Shown: one piece after another, positions 43,487 to 52,686 of the stretch
How the letters are laid out: each line of letters starts with the position of its first letter
Position numbering within the stretch: the stretch's first letter is position 1
From: Namhaeicola litoreus
GTDB lineage: Bacteria; Bacteroidota; Bacteroidia; Flavobacteriales; Flavobacteriaceae
Assembly (NCBI RefSeq): GCF_042679565.1
Contig: NZ_JBHTMY010000002.1
Coordinates: 310,001 to 374,000, forward strand
Direction: 5' to 3'
Length of the DNA: 64,000 nucleotides
The notes under the pieces: model-generated
The model's input: only the letters and a program-made list of their open reading frames with translations
What the model was told of the DNA's origin: nothing
Databases searched by the model: none
Position numbers and translations under genes: made by a program

Positions 43487-46400
43487 ATGCACTGCCTAAA
43501 AAACCTTTTTCAAAAGACCCTTGTTCTCTTTTGTTTATCTCTTATCCTCCTTTCCTGTCATGGAACAAAAGAAGCGCCCCCTTTTCCGCTTCTCGAAAAT
43601 GAATATGCACAACCAGAGGTCAAAGCATTAACCATCCCGAAACCCGATACAATTCAATGGGAATCAAAAGTATTACCGGGTTTAAAATCTATACCCACAA
43701 CAAAATTTGATTATGATAAACTTCCTTCCAAACCCTTTGACATTGGCTTAAGCTATCCTTTAAATACACCCCTTACAACAGAGTCCTTTGACTGGAGTGC
43801 TTTACCGAACGAACCATTTTATCTAGATAGTCTTCCCAAAAAGAACCTAAAAGTTAAAGTTTCTGTCTTGGGTGAACCTAGAATTGTGAAAGCAGGAAAT
43901 TTTGTAAATGCCGGCAATGCTACAAGAGGGGTAATGACTTTGGATGCCAATTTTGGTCTACCCTCCACTCCTTATTCTCAATTAATTGACAGTGAAGGAT
44001 CTATATGGTTTGCACTAAGTAGCGGTATAGCGAGATATGATTCAGAAAATTTGGAGATTTACGGTGTTGAACAAGGTGTTGAAGGAAAATTCATCAATTG
44101 GATACATGAAGATGCAAAAGGAAGAATCTGGATGGTAGGGAATCAAGGCACTCTTTCTGTATTGGATAGAAAATCTAATTTAGCTTATGAACTTACTAGT
44201 TCTTTTCCAGTAACAAGAAAATTCACCATTAAAGAAGATGCAAATGGGATTTTTTGGATTACCGACAATGGAAATGGGATTTACATAGTCGATCTCGAGA
44301 ACAAAATCATCAGAAACTTTGGCGTTGAAAATGGTTTATTAAGCAAATTTAATTTTGAAATACTCGTTGATTCAAAAGGAAAAATATGGATTACAACGGG
44401 CAATGGCTTTAATATGATTGATCTGGAAAATAACTTAAACACCAAATATGACTCCAAAAATCTAATATCCATTAGTGAAGATAAGAAAGAACGGATATGG
44501 CTTGTTACTGCAAATGGAATTAACATTTTAAACAAAAATAGAAATGAAGCTTCTTTTTTGTCAAAAGAAAATTTAGATCACACAAACAATTCCTTTTTAA
44601 CAAGTGCCTTTGAAGATGAAAATGGGCATTTTTGGATAGGAACCAATAATGGTAACGTTTATAAATATGATGAAAAAGAACAAACATTAAATACCTATTT
44701 TGTTAAACCAACCACAAATGGCGCATGGATGTATAACTTTTTTGAAGATCAACAGGGCCAAATCTGGACGGCTTGTGGCCAAGGTGGAGTTTTTAAAATT
44801 GATAAAGATGGCTACAAACCCGGTAATTATATCACTGATGATGGGCTCGGTGATAATAATGTCTGGGCTACACTTGAGGCAAGTGATGGAATGATATGGA
44901 TTGGTACCCATGGGGGTATCGACATTTATGACCCAATAAATAATTCTATTAAACATCTTGGTTTAGAACAAGGCTTGGTCCATCTCAGAAACACAAATCT
45001 TAAAGAAGATAGTAAAGGTAGGATTTGGGCAGGAGGAAATCAATCAGGGGTCAGCATCATAGACCTAAAAAATAAAACCATTCAAAAATTAACAGACGAA
45101 ACTGGTATAAAAAGCCATAGAATAACCTCAACCATGGAAGGTATTGACGGTTCTATTTGGCTGAGTTCATTTATAGGGGAAATTCAAGCTATTGACCTCG
45201 ACAAGGGTCTATACAAAAGATATATCGACAACGATACAATTGTCCAAAAATCGAGGAAAGATCGCATTATTCAAACCGAAAAAAACATCATTTGGGTTGC
45301 AGATCAAGAATATGGACTACATAAAATGGATTTAGAGAAAAACATGCGTTGGCGCTTTACTACGGAAAATGGCCTTATATCAAATTTACTTTATTCTATC
45401 GGGAAAGACCATAAAAATCGTATTTGGATTGCTTCAGATAAAGGTGTTCAAATCATTGATGAGAATGAATTGAACATCACAACATTTACCACCAATGAGG
45501 GTCTAGGGGCTAATGATGTCTATGATGTAATCGAAAAAGATAAAAAAATGTATTTGGGCACATCCAAGGGTTTGACCATTTTAGAAAAAGAAGAGGGAGA
45601 AACAGCCTTATGGAAGGTAAAAACCATAGGAAAAAACCAAGGTCTTGATTATATTGACTTTTGCCAAAACAGTATTTCATTCGATCGAAATGGGCGTCTA
45701 TGGGCTGGTGCCGAGGGGCAGATTCTTACAGTAATGGATATTCCCAAAATTGATACTGTAAACTACGCTGTAGCTGTAACTTCAATAAATATTTTTGATG
45801 AATCCTTAAAATTTAGAGATAATGAGTTTCTTCAAAAGAAATATAATGAGATAGATACGCTCTGGCAATATGAGAAAAATGATTTTGTTTTACGACAGAA
45901 AACTGAAATAGATTCTAGTTACCAAATTACCCATAACATAACCTGGGAAACGGTTGAAGGATCATACGATCTTCCCACTAAACTCACTTTGCCTGCAGAC
46001 CAGAATTACCTTAGTTTTAACTATAACGGCAGGCAGTTTAACAATCCTGATAAAGTGGTCTATAGATATATTCTGGAAGGTATAGACAAAAAATGGAGTC
46101 CGATTACAACAAATACCACCAGTGAAAATTACAGAGACCTTCCTCCTGGCGACTACACTTTTAAAGTGGCCGCCAAAGGCTTTAATGGTATTTGGAGTAA
46201 ACCCGCAACTTTCTCGTTTAAAATTACACCCCCTTGGTGGCAAACCTGGTGGGCTTACACCCTTTACGCCTTACTGGGATTAACCCTTGCTTATTTCGTT
46301 CATAAAATGCAAAAAGCCCGAACGATCAGGATCGAACGTGAAAAATCAAAAGACAAAGAACTCGAACAGGCCAAAGAAATTGAAAAAGCTTATACGGAGC

Positions 46401-47191
46401 TCAAAGAAACCCAGAACCAACTTATCCAATCCGAAAAAATGGCAAGTTTAGGTGAGTTGACAGCAGGAATTGCCCACGAGATTCAAAACCCTATGAACTT
46501 TATCAATAACTTCTCTGAAGTGAGCTCAGAATTAATGGCTGAAATGGTGGAGGAACTCGATAAAGGAGAAATAGAAGAAGCCAAATTGATTTCTAAGGAT
46601 ATTATTCAAAATCTTGAAAAAATTGGACTTCACGGCAAAAGAGCAAGTAGTATTGTAAAAGGAATGCTGGAACATTCTAGAAATAGTTCCGGAAAAAAAG
46701 AGCTGATAGACATCAATGTGCTGGCAGATGAATATTTACGCTTGGCTTACCACGGCTTGAGAGCCAAAGACAAATCTTTTAACTCCGACTTTAAAACGGA
46801 TTTAGATGAAAGTTTACCAAAGGTAGAAATCATTCCGCAAGATTTGGGCCGTGTGATTCTCAACCTGATCAACAATGCTTTTTATGCAGTCACCGCGAGA
46901 GCGGAAAGTGGTGAAGAAAATTACAAACCACTGGTGACTGTTACCACTAAAAATCTAAAAGACCAGGTACTTATCAAAATTAAAGACAACGGAACAGGAA
47001 TTCCGCCAGAACTAAAAGATAAAATCTTTCAGCCTTTTTTTACAACCAAACCTACTGGAAAAGGAACCGGTTTAGGCTTGTCTTTGGCGTATGATATCGT
47101 AACCACAGGCCATGGTGGTGCCATCGAATTGGATACCAAAACAGGAGAGGGTACAGAATTCTCTATTTATATACCCATACAGAAAGATTAA
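43487..47191 (+). CDS. Membrane histidine kinase with propeller and Y_Y_Y sensor, paired with a lone receiver
   Basis: 1234 residues. The N-terminus is a signal peptide with a lipobox-like LLSC (Cys24), followed by a Pro-rich unknown region to about 145 that its relatives lack. Then come Reg_prop propeller repeats (IWFALSSGIARYD, FWIGTNNGN, IWIGTHGGIDIYD), a Y_Y_Y domain (about 840-905), a membrane segment (about 918-938), coiled coil, HisKA with His997 in HEIQNPMNFINNF, and HATPase ending in GTGLGLSLAYDIV. In the last motif an extra Thr-Thr precedes GHGG. The single-domain receiver gene follows 29 bases later, so the two form a normal kinase/receiver pair apart from the rest of the island. 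Confidence 0.94.
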   Translation: MHCLKNLFQKTLVLFCLSLILLSCHGTKEAPPFPLLENEYAQPEVKALTIPKPDTIQWESKVLPGLKSIPTTKFDYDKLPSKPFDIGLSYPLNTPLTTESFDWSALPNEPFYLDSLPKKNLKVKVSVLGEPRIVKAGNFVNAGNATRGVMTLDANFGLPSTPYSQLIDSEGSIWFALSSGIARYDSENLEIYGVEQGVEGKFINWIHEDAKGRIWMVGNQGTLSVLDRKSNLAYELTSSFPVTRKFTIKEDANGIFWITDNGNGIYIVDLENKIIRNFGVENGLLSKFNFEILVDSKGKIWITTGNGFNMIDLENNLNTKYDSKNLISISEDKKERIWLVTANGINILNKNRNEASFLSKENLDHTNNSFLTSAFEDENGHFWIGTNNGNVYKYDEKEQTLNTYFVKPTTNGAWMYNFFEDQQGQIWTACGQGGVFKIDKDGYKPGNYITDDGLGDNNVWATLEASDGMIWIGTHGGIDIYDPINNSIKHLGLEQGLVHLRNTNLKEDSKGRIWAGGNQSGVSIIDLKNKTIQKLTDETGIKSHRITSTMEGIDGSIWLSSFIGEIQAIDLDKGLYKRYIDNDTIVQKSRKDRIIQTEKNIIWVADQEYGLHKMDLEKNMRWRFTTENGLISNLLYSIGKDHKNRIWIASDKGVQIIDENELNITTFTTNEGLGANDVYDVIEKDKKMYLGTSKGLTILEKEEGETALWKVKTIGKNQGLDYIDFCQNSISFDRNGRLWAGAEGQILTVMDIPKIDTVNYAVAVTSINIFDESLKFRDNEFLQKKYNEIDTLWQYEKNDFVLRQKTEIDSSYQITHNITWETVEGSYDLPTKLTLPADQNYLSFNYNGRQFNNPDKVVYRYILEGIDKKWSPITTNTTSENYRDLPPGDYTFKVAAKGFNGIWSKPATFSFKITPPWWQTWWAYTLYALLGLTLAYFVHKMQKARTIRIEREKSKDKELEQAKEIEKAYTELKETQNQLIQSEKMASLGELTAGIAHEIQNPMNFINNFSEVSSELMAEMVEELDKGEIEEAKLISKDIIQNLEKIGLHGKRASSIVKGMLEHSRNSSGKKELIDINVLADEYLRLAYHGLRAKDKSFNSDFKTDLDESLPKVEIIPQDLGRVILNLINNAFYAVTARAESGEENYKPLVTVTTKNLKDQVLIKIKDNGTGIPPELKDKIFQPFFTTKPTGKGTGLGLSLAYDIVTTGHGGAIELDTKTGEGTEFSIYIPIQKD

Positions 47192-47220
47192 AAAATCAAT
47201 AACCCCCTAAGAAAGAAATT

Positions 47221-47595
47221 ATGAAAATACTTGTTGTAGATGATGAAAAAGATGTGGAAATGCTCTTCCGCCAAAAATTTAGAAAAGAAATAAGAAATAA
47301 TGGCCTGGATTTGGTTTTTGCATTTTCCGGACAAGAAGCTTTGGATATTCTCGAAAAAACTACCCCTCCGAAAGTAATGTATATTTTTTCTGATATCAAT
47401 ATGCCGGGAATGACTGGTTTGGAATTATTAGAGCAGGTAAAAAAGCGTTTTCCACAAATTAAGGTAAGCATGATTTCGGCCTATGGCGATAAAGATAATT
47501 ACGATAAAGCAATTGCCTCTGGAGCAAAAGAATTTTTCACCAAACCCATCGATTTCGACTCACTTAAAAAAGAGATCAATGCCCTGATATCTTGA
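47221..47595 (+). CDS. Single-domain response regulator
   Basis: 124 residues, only a receiver (CheY-like) domain: Asp7/Asp8, phospho-acceptor Asp58 (FSDINMPGMTG), Ser86 (MISAYGD) and Lys108 (FTKP). It aligns with the receiver of the cyclase protein at 42183, sharing VDDE.D.E.L..QKFRKEIR and SDINMP. No output domain, so it would signal by protein contact or pass phosphate on in a relay. It is the natural partner of the kinase encoded just upstream. Confidence 0.93.
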   Translation: MKILVVDDEKDVEMLFRQKFRKEIRNNGLDLVFAFSGQEALDILEKTTPPKVMYIFSDINMPGMTGLELLEQVKKRFPQIKVSMISAYGDKDNYDKAIASGAKEFFTKPIDFDSLKKEINALIS

Positions 47596-48140
47596 TTTTC
47601 GATGAATTTAATCATTTAACGGACCTTTTCTGGCGATCAAATAAGTATCTATTAAATTAGACGGATCCTGTTAGGGCTTAATTTGTATATTCAGTCCATG
47701 GAAGGACTGGATGTTGTCATGGTGATTGCCATAATCTTATTTGCTCGCTTAGGGATAAGATTAATCAATTTATTTATAAAGAATAAAAAAGAACAAGAGG
47801 GAAATGGTAAAACCTAATTTGCAGCAATTGCTTTTAAATATTTGAGAAAACTATGATCAGACGATCATCAATATATCAAACAATACCGGGTTAAATATCG
47901 AAATACGAAACACGATTTGAAAGAAGACGGAACTGGCATGATCCATTCAATTCAGAATTTAATAATGTCTGAGCGGAATTTTAAGCTGCTTGAAAGGACG
48001 ATACAAAATATGCTGACAGAATGACAATTAACTAAATGGTTAATGTCTTGCATTTTAGCTGTTTATCCTTTTTTTTTAACATACTTCTAACATTTGTAAT
48101 GGTTTTTTGCTTATTTTCATCACATTGAATCTAAAAAATC
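47596..48140. other. Intergenic region between the signalling island and the DUF6090 cluster
   Basis: 545 bases. It holds the possible 39-codon gene at 47698 and, further on, a 28-codon open frame at about 47939-48025 without visible support. An imperfect palindrome (GACAATTAAC, loop, GTTAATGTC; 48023-48047) lies about 95 bases before the TPR gene and could be an operator. Confidence 0.4.
47698..47817 (+). CDS. Possible small single-pass membrane protein (39 aa)
   Basis: An ATG-initiated frame of 39 residues with one hydrophobic segment (VVMVIAIILFARLGIRLINLF, about residues 6-26, in which two Arg occur) and a Lys/Glu-rich polar tail. The shape is that of a small membrane protein, but there is no strong ribosome-binding site and no homologue I recognise, so it may be chance. 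Confidence 0.35.
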   Translation: MEGLDVVMVIAIILFARLGIRLINLFIKNKKEQEGNGKT

Positions 48141-49667
48141 ATGAAAAAATTTCCACTGCTATTGCTTCTTGTCATCATATTTTCCTGTAAAAAAGAGAAA
48201 GTAAAGACGGATTATCTCGGGGTTGTCAATCTTGAAGTTACCGGATCTGAAAAAGCCATACCGAGTTTTGAAAAAGGACTGTTATTGTTACACAGTTTTG
48301 AATATGCCGATGCCAGAGATGAATTCTTAAAAGCACAGGAAATAGATCCTAAAATGGCGATGGCCTATTGGGGAGAAGCCATGACATACAACCATAGTTT
48401 ATGGCACGAACAAGATTATGACAAAGGGACTGCAGCTCTTTTTAAGTTGAACAATTTGGAAGAAACCTTAAGCCTCTCTTCATTAGAAGAAGATTTTATA
48501 GAAGCAGCCAACACCCTCTATCAGCCCAAAATGTCTAAAAAAGATCGGGATAGGGCCTATGCCGAATATATGTCAAAGATGATGCAGACTTATCCTGACA
48601 ATCATGAGGTAGCGGCATTTTATGCGCTTTCCTTACTCGGCTCAGTTGAAGATGGAAGAGATGATGAGATTTTTGGAAAAGGGGCGAAAATTGTACAGGG
48701 AATCTTAGAAGAAAACCCCAATCATCCGGGTGCCCTGCACTACCTCATCCATTCTTATGACGACCCTGACCATGCTCAATTCGCATTAAATGCAGCAGAT
48801 GCCTACGCTGTTGTTGCACCGGATGCAAGTCATGCTTTGCATATGCCTTCTCATATTTACGTAGCCTTGGGCATGTGGGACAAAGTGGTGAGCAGCAATG
48901 AAAATTCTTACCAGGCCAGCCTGAATAGAATGCAAAGAAAAAATTTAAAGGATGGTCGTGGGTATCATGCCTATCATTGGCTAGAATACGGTTACTTACA
49001 ACAAGAAAGAGTAGAAGATGCACAAAAATTACTAGAAGATTTGGTTGTTTTTGTACAAGAAAATCCCTCCAAATATGCACGAACACATTTGGTGTTTTTA
49101 AAAGGGACATATTTAGTAGAAACTGAAAATTGGGATAGCCCACTGGCAGATATCCCCGTTGATATTTCGGATATGAATGTAGCCATTCGTTCTCAATACC
49201 ATTTTCTCGAAGGGATGAAAGCTTTTAAACAGAACGATCAAAAAGCACTTGATGAAAATATAGAGTTGATTCGAAATGATTTTGACAAGGAATCTTTTTT
49301 GGTTACATATGACGATGTTTCTTTTTGTAGCGGTGCTGATAGAGACGACACCACTCCTTCTAACTTAACAGAAACACAAGTGATGCTAGAGCAGCTACTG
49401 GCACTGAAAGCCTGGCTCAATCAAGACCCAATTGCTACAGAGGATCATTTAAAAAAATCAATTTTATTGGATGATAGTTTGAGCTACAGTTATGGTCCGC
49501 CTTTTATTCAAAAACCAACCCATGAACTATATGCAGATTGGCTCGTTTTTCAGAATAGACTTGAGGAAGCCGAAGCGCAATACGATGAAACCCTAAAAAA
49601 GGCCCCAAATAGAACACTTACCGTAAAAAGAAAGGAAAATCTTAAAACTGCTTTGGCCTCCTTATGA
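48141..49667 (+). CDS. TPR-repeat lipoprotein
   Basis: A 508-residue lipoprotein (lipobox Cys16 in IIFSCKK) made of helical TPR-type repeats. A first block is around residues 35-80 (AIPSFEKGLLLLHSFEYADARDEFLKA and AYWGEAMTY), a second around 150-220, and a C-terminal one around 440-500. The conserved HPGALHYLIHSYD segment and MPSHIYVALGMW are typical of a TPR protein group seen in many environmental bacteria. It is probably a periplasmic or outer-membrane scaffold. Its stop overlaps the start of the first DUF6090-type gene by 4 bases (ATGA), so the two are translationally coupled, which argues for a joint function. Confidence 0.88.
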   Translation: MKKFPLLLLLVIIFSCKKEKVKTDYLGVVNLEVTGSEKAIPSFEKGLLLLHSFEYADARDEFLKAQEIDPKMAMAYWGEAMTYNHSLWHEQDYDKGTAALFKLNNLEETLSLSSLEEDFIEAANTLYQPKMSKKDRDRAYAEYMSKMMQTYPDNHEVAAFYALSLLGSVEDGRDDEIFGKGAKIVQGILEENPNHPGALHYLIHSYDDPDHAQFALNAADAYAVVAPDASHALHMPSHIYVALGMWDKVVSSNENSYQASLNRMQRKNLKDGRGYHAYHWLEYGYLQQERVEDAQKLLEDLVVFVQENPSKYARTHLVFLKGTYLVETENWDSPLADIPVDISDMNVAIRSQYHFLEGMKAFKQNDQKALDENIELIRNDFDKESFLVTYDDVSFCSGADRDDTTPSNLTETQVMLEQLLALKAWLNQDPIATEDHLKKSILLDDSLSYSYGPPFIQKPTHELYADWLVFQNRLEEAEAQYDETLKKAPNRTLTVKRKENLKTALASL

Positions 49668-50389
49668 TTTCTATATTTAGAAAACTGAGAAAATCACTAT
49701 TGAGTGAGGGTAAGACTTTGAGGTATGTGAAATACGCGGTGGGAGAGATCGTGCTAGTCATGATCGGGATCTTGTTGGCCTTACAGGTAAATATTTGGAA
49801 CGAAACGAGAAAAGCCCAAATCGCACAAAAAGAATTACTAAGTAATTTTTTAGAAGATTTGAATGCTGATTCGGCAGAGTTTGTTGAGTATTTGGATGAA
49901 TTGGCACAGATTATCGGGGTGCATGAAAAGTTGTATGGGGTGAGAAAGGGTATTCTAAGTTCTACTGTTATAGAAAAGCCGCAGTTGCTAAGAGGATCCA
50001 TCAGATACAGTTCGATTGTATTAACCAATAATCCGGATTTCGCAGCCCTCATAAAAGATAAGGAACTCAGAAAAGAAATTTTAGACTATTTCCGTTTACT
50101 TTTCCGCTTAGACAACTCCTATCTGCAATACGACAAAGTGGTAAAAGAAGTCGTTAGACCCTACCTGGCAGAAAATCTTAGCCTTAATGAAGACTTTTTA
50201 TTTGATAATCCCAATGAGGAAAAATCTCCGTTAATGATGGATCATTTTTATGAAGTCATCAAACGAGATGACTTCGGACAAGTGCTTTTCGAAACAAATT
50301 TAAAAGCACGTGAATTAGTTACCGTCTTCGAAAATACCTTAAAAGCAAATGCTCAACTTCAAGAATCCATTCGAAAGAAAATTTTATGA
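49664..50389 (+). CDS. DUF6090-type membrane protein, copy 1
   Basis: 241 residues. The family plan is a short basic cytoplasmic start, one membrane helix with a very conserved core, and a periplasmic helical domain of about 190 residues. Here the helix is at about 27-43 (GEIVLVMIGILLALQVN). This is the most diverged copy: it has IWNE instead of NNWNE after the helix, and lacks the SSG motif seen in the other seven copies, having NNPDFAALIKDKEL at that place. Coupled by ATGA overlap to the TPR gene. The assignment to DUF6090 is from recall of the N-terminal signature; function unknown. Confidence 0.85.
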   Translation: MISIFRKLRKSLLSEGKTLRYVKYAVGEIVLVMIGILLALQVNIWNETRKAQIAQKELLSNFLEDLNADSAEFVEYLDELAQIIGVHEKLYGVRKGILSSTVIEKPQLLRGSIRYSSIVLTNNPDFAALIKDKELRKEILDYFRLLFRLDNSYLQYDKVVKEVVRPYLAENLSLNEDFLFDNPNEEKSPLMMDHFYEVIKRDDFGQVLFETNLKARELVTVFENTLKANAQLQESIRKKIL

Positions 50390-50438
50390 ATAAAATTCTG
50401 AACCAAACCTAAAATAAGAACGATAAAAAAATAAAAAC

Positions 50439-51266
50439 ATGGTCTTCTTTCGAAGAATAAGACAAGAATTATTTCGATTCCTTCCTTTTTGGAAGACAGG
50501 GAATAGTGCCGGGGAGCCTACCTCTCCCACAGGCAGGTATTTGACTTATGCCCTTGGAGAAATACTTTTGGTGGTTATAGGTATATTGATCGCCCTACAA
50601 GTAAACAATTGGAATGAAGGTAGAAAACAACGCCTGGAAGAAGTAAAGTATTTTAGTAATTTGATCAATGACCTTCAAGCAGATGACGAAAGATTAAATA
50701 ACATGATTTTTCTTTCTGAGGCGAAGGTGAAAGCTGCTCAAGATGTTTATAAAGGAGCAAGTCTCGACTCTATTGGCTCACTTTATGATTTTTCAACCAA
50801 CATGATGAGCTTAATTTTTGTAGATGAGTTCCGGCCAAATGACAATACATACGAGGAAATGAAAAGTTCAGGCAATTTTAGTATGATTAGAAATGACGAC
50901 CTCAAGTTAAAATTGATGAATTTGAGAAAAACTTATATCCAATTAGCTGCTGCACATGAACATATGAGGTTTGACTTCAACATTTTTCTGGAAGATTTTG
51001 AGAAATATGTAGATTGGGGGAAATACTACAACCTTAAAAAATCGAATATTCCAAAACTAGATTTTGTTTTTGATAACCTCTATATAGAAAGTCACAAAGA
51101 TATTATGGAAAAAGAGGTTCATACGCTTTACAAAAACAAGATCTTTCTCAATAACATCTTCCTATTGGAAATAAACTATACCTATGCGATTGATGCATTC
51201 AATACAACCAAAACGCAGATTCATGAGATTATTGATATTTTAAATCGAGAAATAGAACAGAAATGA
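50439..51266 (+). CDS. DUF6090-type membrane protein, copy 2
   Basis: 275 residues, with a longer cytoplasmic leader than its paralogues (about 38 residues, including a Gly/Pro/Thr-rich stretch). Membrane helix about 41-56 (GEILLVVIGILIALQVN), then NNWNE. The periplasmic motif is MKSSGNFSMIRNDDLK. It starts 49 bases after copy 1, the only gap in the first half of the array, so it may be initiated independently. Its last four bases overlap copy 3. Confidence 0.88.
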   Translation: MVFFRRIRQELFRFLPFWKTGNSAGEPTSPTGRYLTYALGEILLVVIGILIALQVNNWNEGRKQRLEEVKYFSNLINDLQADDERLNNMIFLSEAKVKAAQDVYKGASLDSIGSLYDFSTNMMSLIFVDEFRPNDNTYEEMKSSGNFSMIRNDDLKLKLMNLRKTYIQLAAAHEHMRFDFNIFLEDFEKYVDWGKYYNLKKSNIPKLDFVFDNLYIESHKDIMEKEVHTLYKNKIFLNNIFLLEINYTYAIDAFNTTKTQIHEIIDILNREIEQK

Positions 51267-51976
51267 TCAACTTCTTCAGAAAAATCAGAAAAAAACTCCT
51301 CAGCGAAGGAAAAAAAATGAATTATATCAAATACGCCCTTGGTGAAATTATCTTAGTTGTCATAGGAATTCTGATTGCTTTGCAAGTCAACAATTGGAAC
51401 GAAAATAGAAAAATGCAACAGAAGCGATTGGTATTTTTGAATAGTGTAAAACAAGACTTAACAAATGACAAAATACAATTACAAAAGATTATCGATTATC
51501 AAACCAAAAAATTAGCATTGGTGAACGAATTAAAAGATGAATTGATAGCAGATAAAAAAGATTTTAAACAGATTGAAACACTTTTTAATATCATCCAAAA
51601 TACATCCAATTCAACTTTTTTTGCCAACACAGGTGCCTATTCCTCCACTGGCTCTTCGGGAATTCTGGAAGGTTTAAAACCCGAAAGTTTAAAAATAGCG
51701 ATTACCACCTTATACGAAAGATATTACAAACGATTGATCTATAATGGGGAGGTCTATGATAACCGAACTGACGACATTGTCATGCAACGGGGTAAATTTT
51801 ACAATAAACTAGCCTCTAGCTTAACCAATGAGGCAGTGATAGAAGATAGCGAGTTTATAAATTTAACCAGTATCGCCTTGTTTAATAATCAAAATTATGT
51901 AAACCTCAGTTCAACCACCAAAAAAGAAATAGAGAAAGTCATTGCACAAATTGAAGAAAATTTAAAGACACAATGA
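51263..51976 (+). CDS. DUF6090-type membrane protein, copy 3
   Basis: 237 residues. The first 50 are almost the same as in copy 4 (INFFRKIRKKLLSEGKKMNY). Membrane helix about 27-44, then NNWNE. The second motif reads TGSSGILEGLKPESLK, a looser version. The C-terminal domain is otherwise unlike that of copy 4. ATGA overlap with both neighbours implies coupled translation and fixed stoichiometry. Confidence 0.9.
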   Translation: MINFFRKIRKKLLSEGKKMNYIKYALGEIILVVIGILIALQVNNWNENRKMQQKRLVFLNSVKQDLTNDKIQLQKIIDYQTKKLALVNELKDELIADKKDFKQIETLFNIIQNTSNSTFFANTGAYSSTGSSGILEGLKPESLKIAITTLYERYYKRLIYNGEVYDNRTDDIVMQRGKFYNKLASSLTNEAVIEDSEFINLTSIALFNNQNYVNLSSTTKKEIEKVIAQIEENLKTQ

Positions 51977-52686
51977 TTAAATTCTTCCGAAAAATCAGAA
52001 AAAAATTCCTTAACGAAGGGAAAAAAATGAACTATATCAAATACGCCATCGGAGAAATTATATTAGTGGTCATCGGTATTTTAATCGCTTTACAGGTGAA
52101 CAACCAGAATGAAATTCGAAAGAATAAATTATTGGAAAAAAGGTATATCACCGACTTGATTGCCGACCTTCAAAAGGATTCTATTGCACTCACTGATTTG
52201 GTGACAGAAGCAAAAGAAACAGCGCGTATTAAAAGTAAGCTAAAGCTGTACTTTAATGGACAACCTGTTCAAACAGATTCTCTAGATATTTTTTTTAAAT
52301 CTCAATGGACACCATTTCGGGTTTTTACGCCAACCAAAACCACCATGGAGGAAATGAAAAATAGCGGGCGTCTTGACCTAGTATCTGATAGAGAAATCAA
52401 AAGAAAAATTATAGGATTGTATGACCAATACGATCTTTTACATCAGGATGAGTTACTTTTTATGGCTTCCACACGACAACTTCAGGAGTTGGGAAGGTCT
52501 CATCTGAATGACATTGATGCCCCAACTGAAGATGAAATAATTTCACTTTTCGGAGAAAGGGAAGTGAGAAATAATATAAGAGTAAATTATGCGACCGGTA
52601 GAAAATCGGTAACCTCCAAAACCCTTTCAGCTTGCGAATTGATGCTGAGTGATTTAAGAAAATACCTGAATAAATTGAAAAAATGA
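51973..52686 (+). CDS. DUF6090-type membrane protein, copy 4
   Basis: 237 residues. Membrane helix about 27-44 (GEIILVVIGILIALQVN), with NNQNE replacing NNWNE: the otherwise conserved Trp is lost. The periplasmic motif is MKNSGRLDLVSDREIK. The leader is nearly the same as copy 3 at both DNA and protein level, pointing to a recent duplication or conversion limited to the 5' part. Overlaps copy 5 by four bases. Confidence 0.9.
   Translation: MIKFFRKIRKKFLNEGKKMNYIKYAIGEIILVVIGILIALQVNNQNEIRKNKLLEKRYITDLIADLQKDSIALTDLVTEAKETARIKSKLKLYFNGQPVQTDSLDIFFKSQWTPFRVFTPTKTTMEEMKNSGRLDLVSDREIKRKIIGLYDQYDLLHQDELLFMASTRQLQELGRSHLNDIDAPTEDEIISLFGEREVRNNIRVNYATGRKSVTSKTLSACELMLSDLRKYLNKLKK

Noticed and set aside
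47939..48025. A 28-codon open frame before the TPR gene
   Set aside because: No ribosome-binding site, no hydrophobic or conserved pattern; likely chance.
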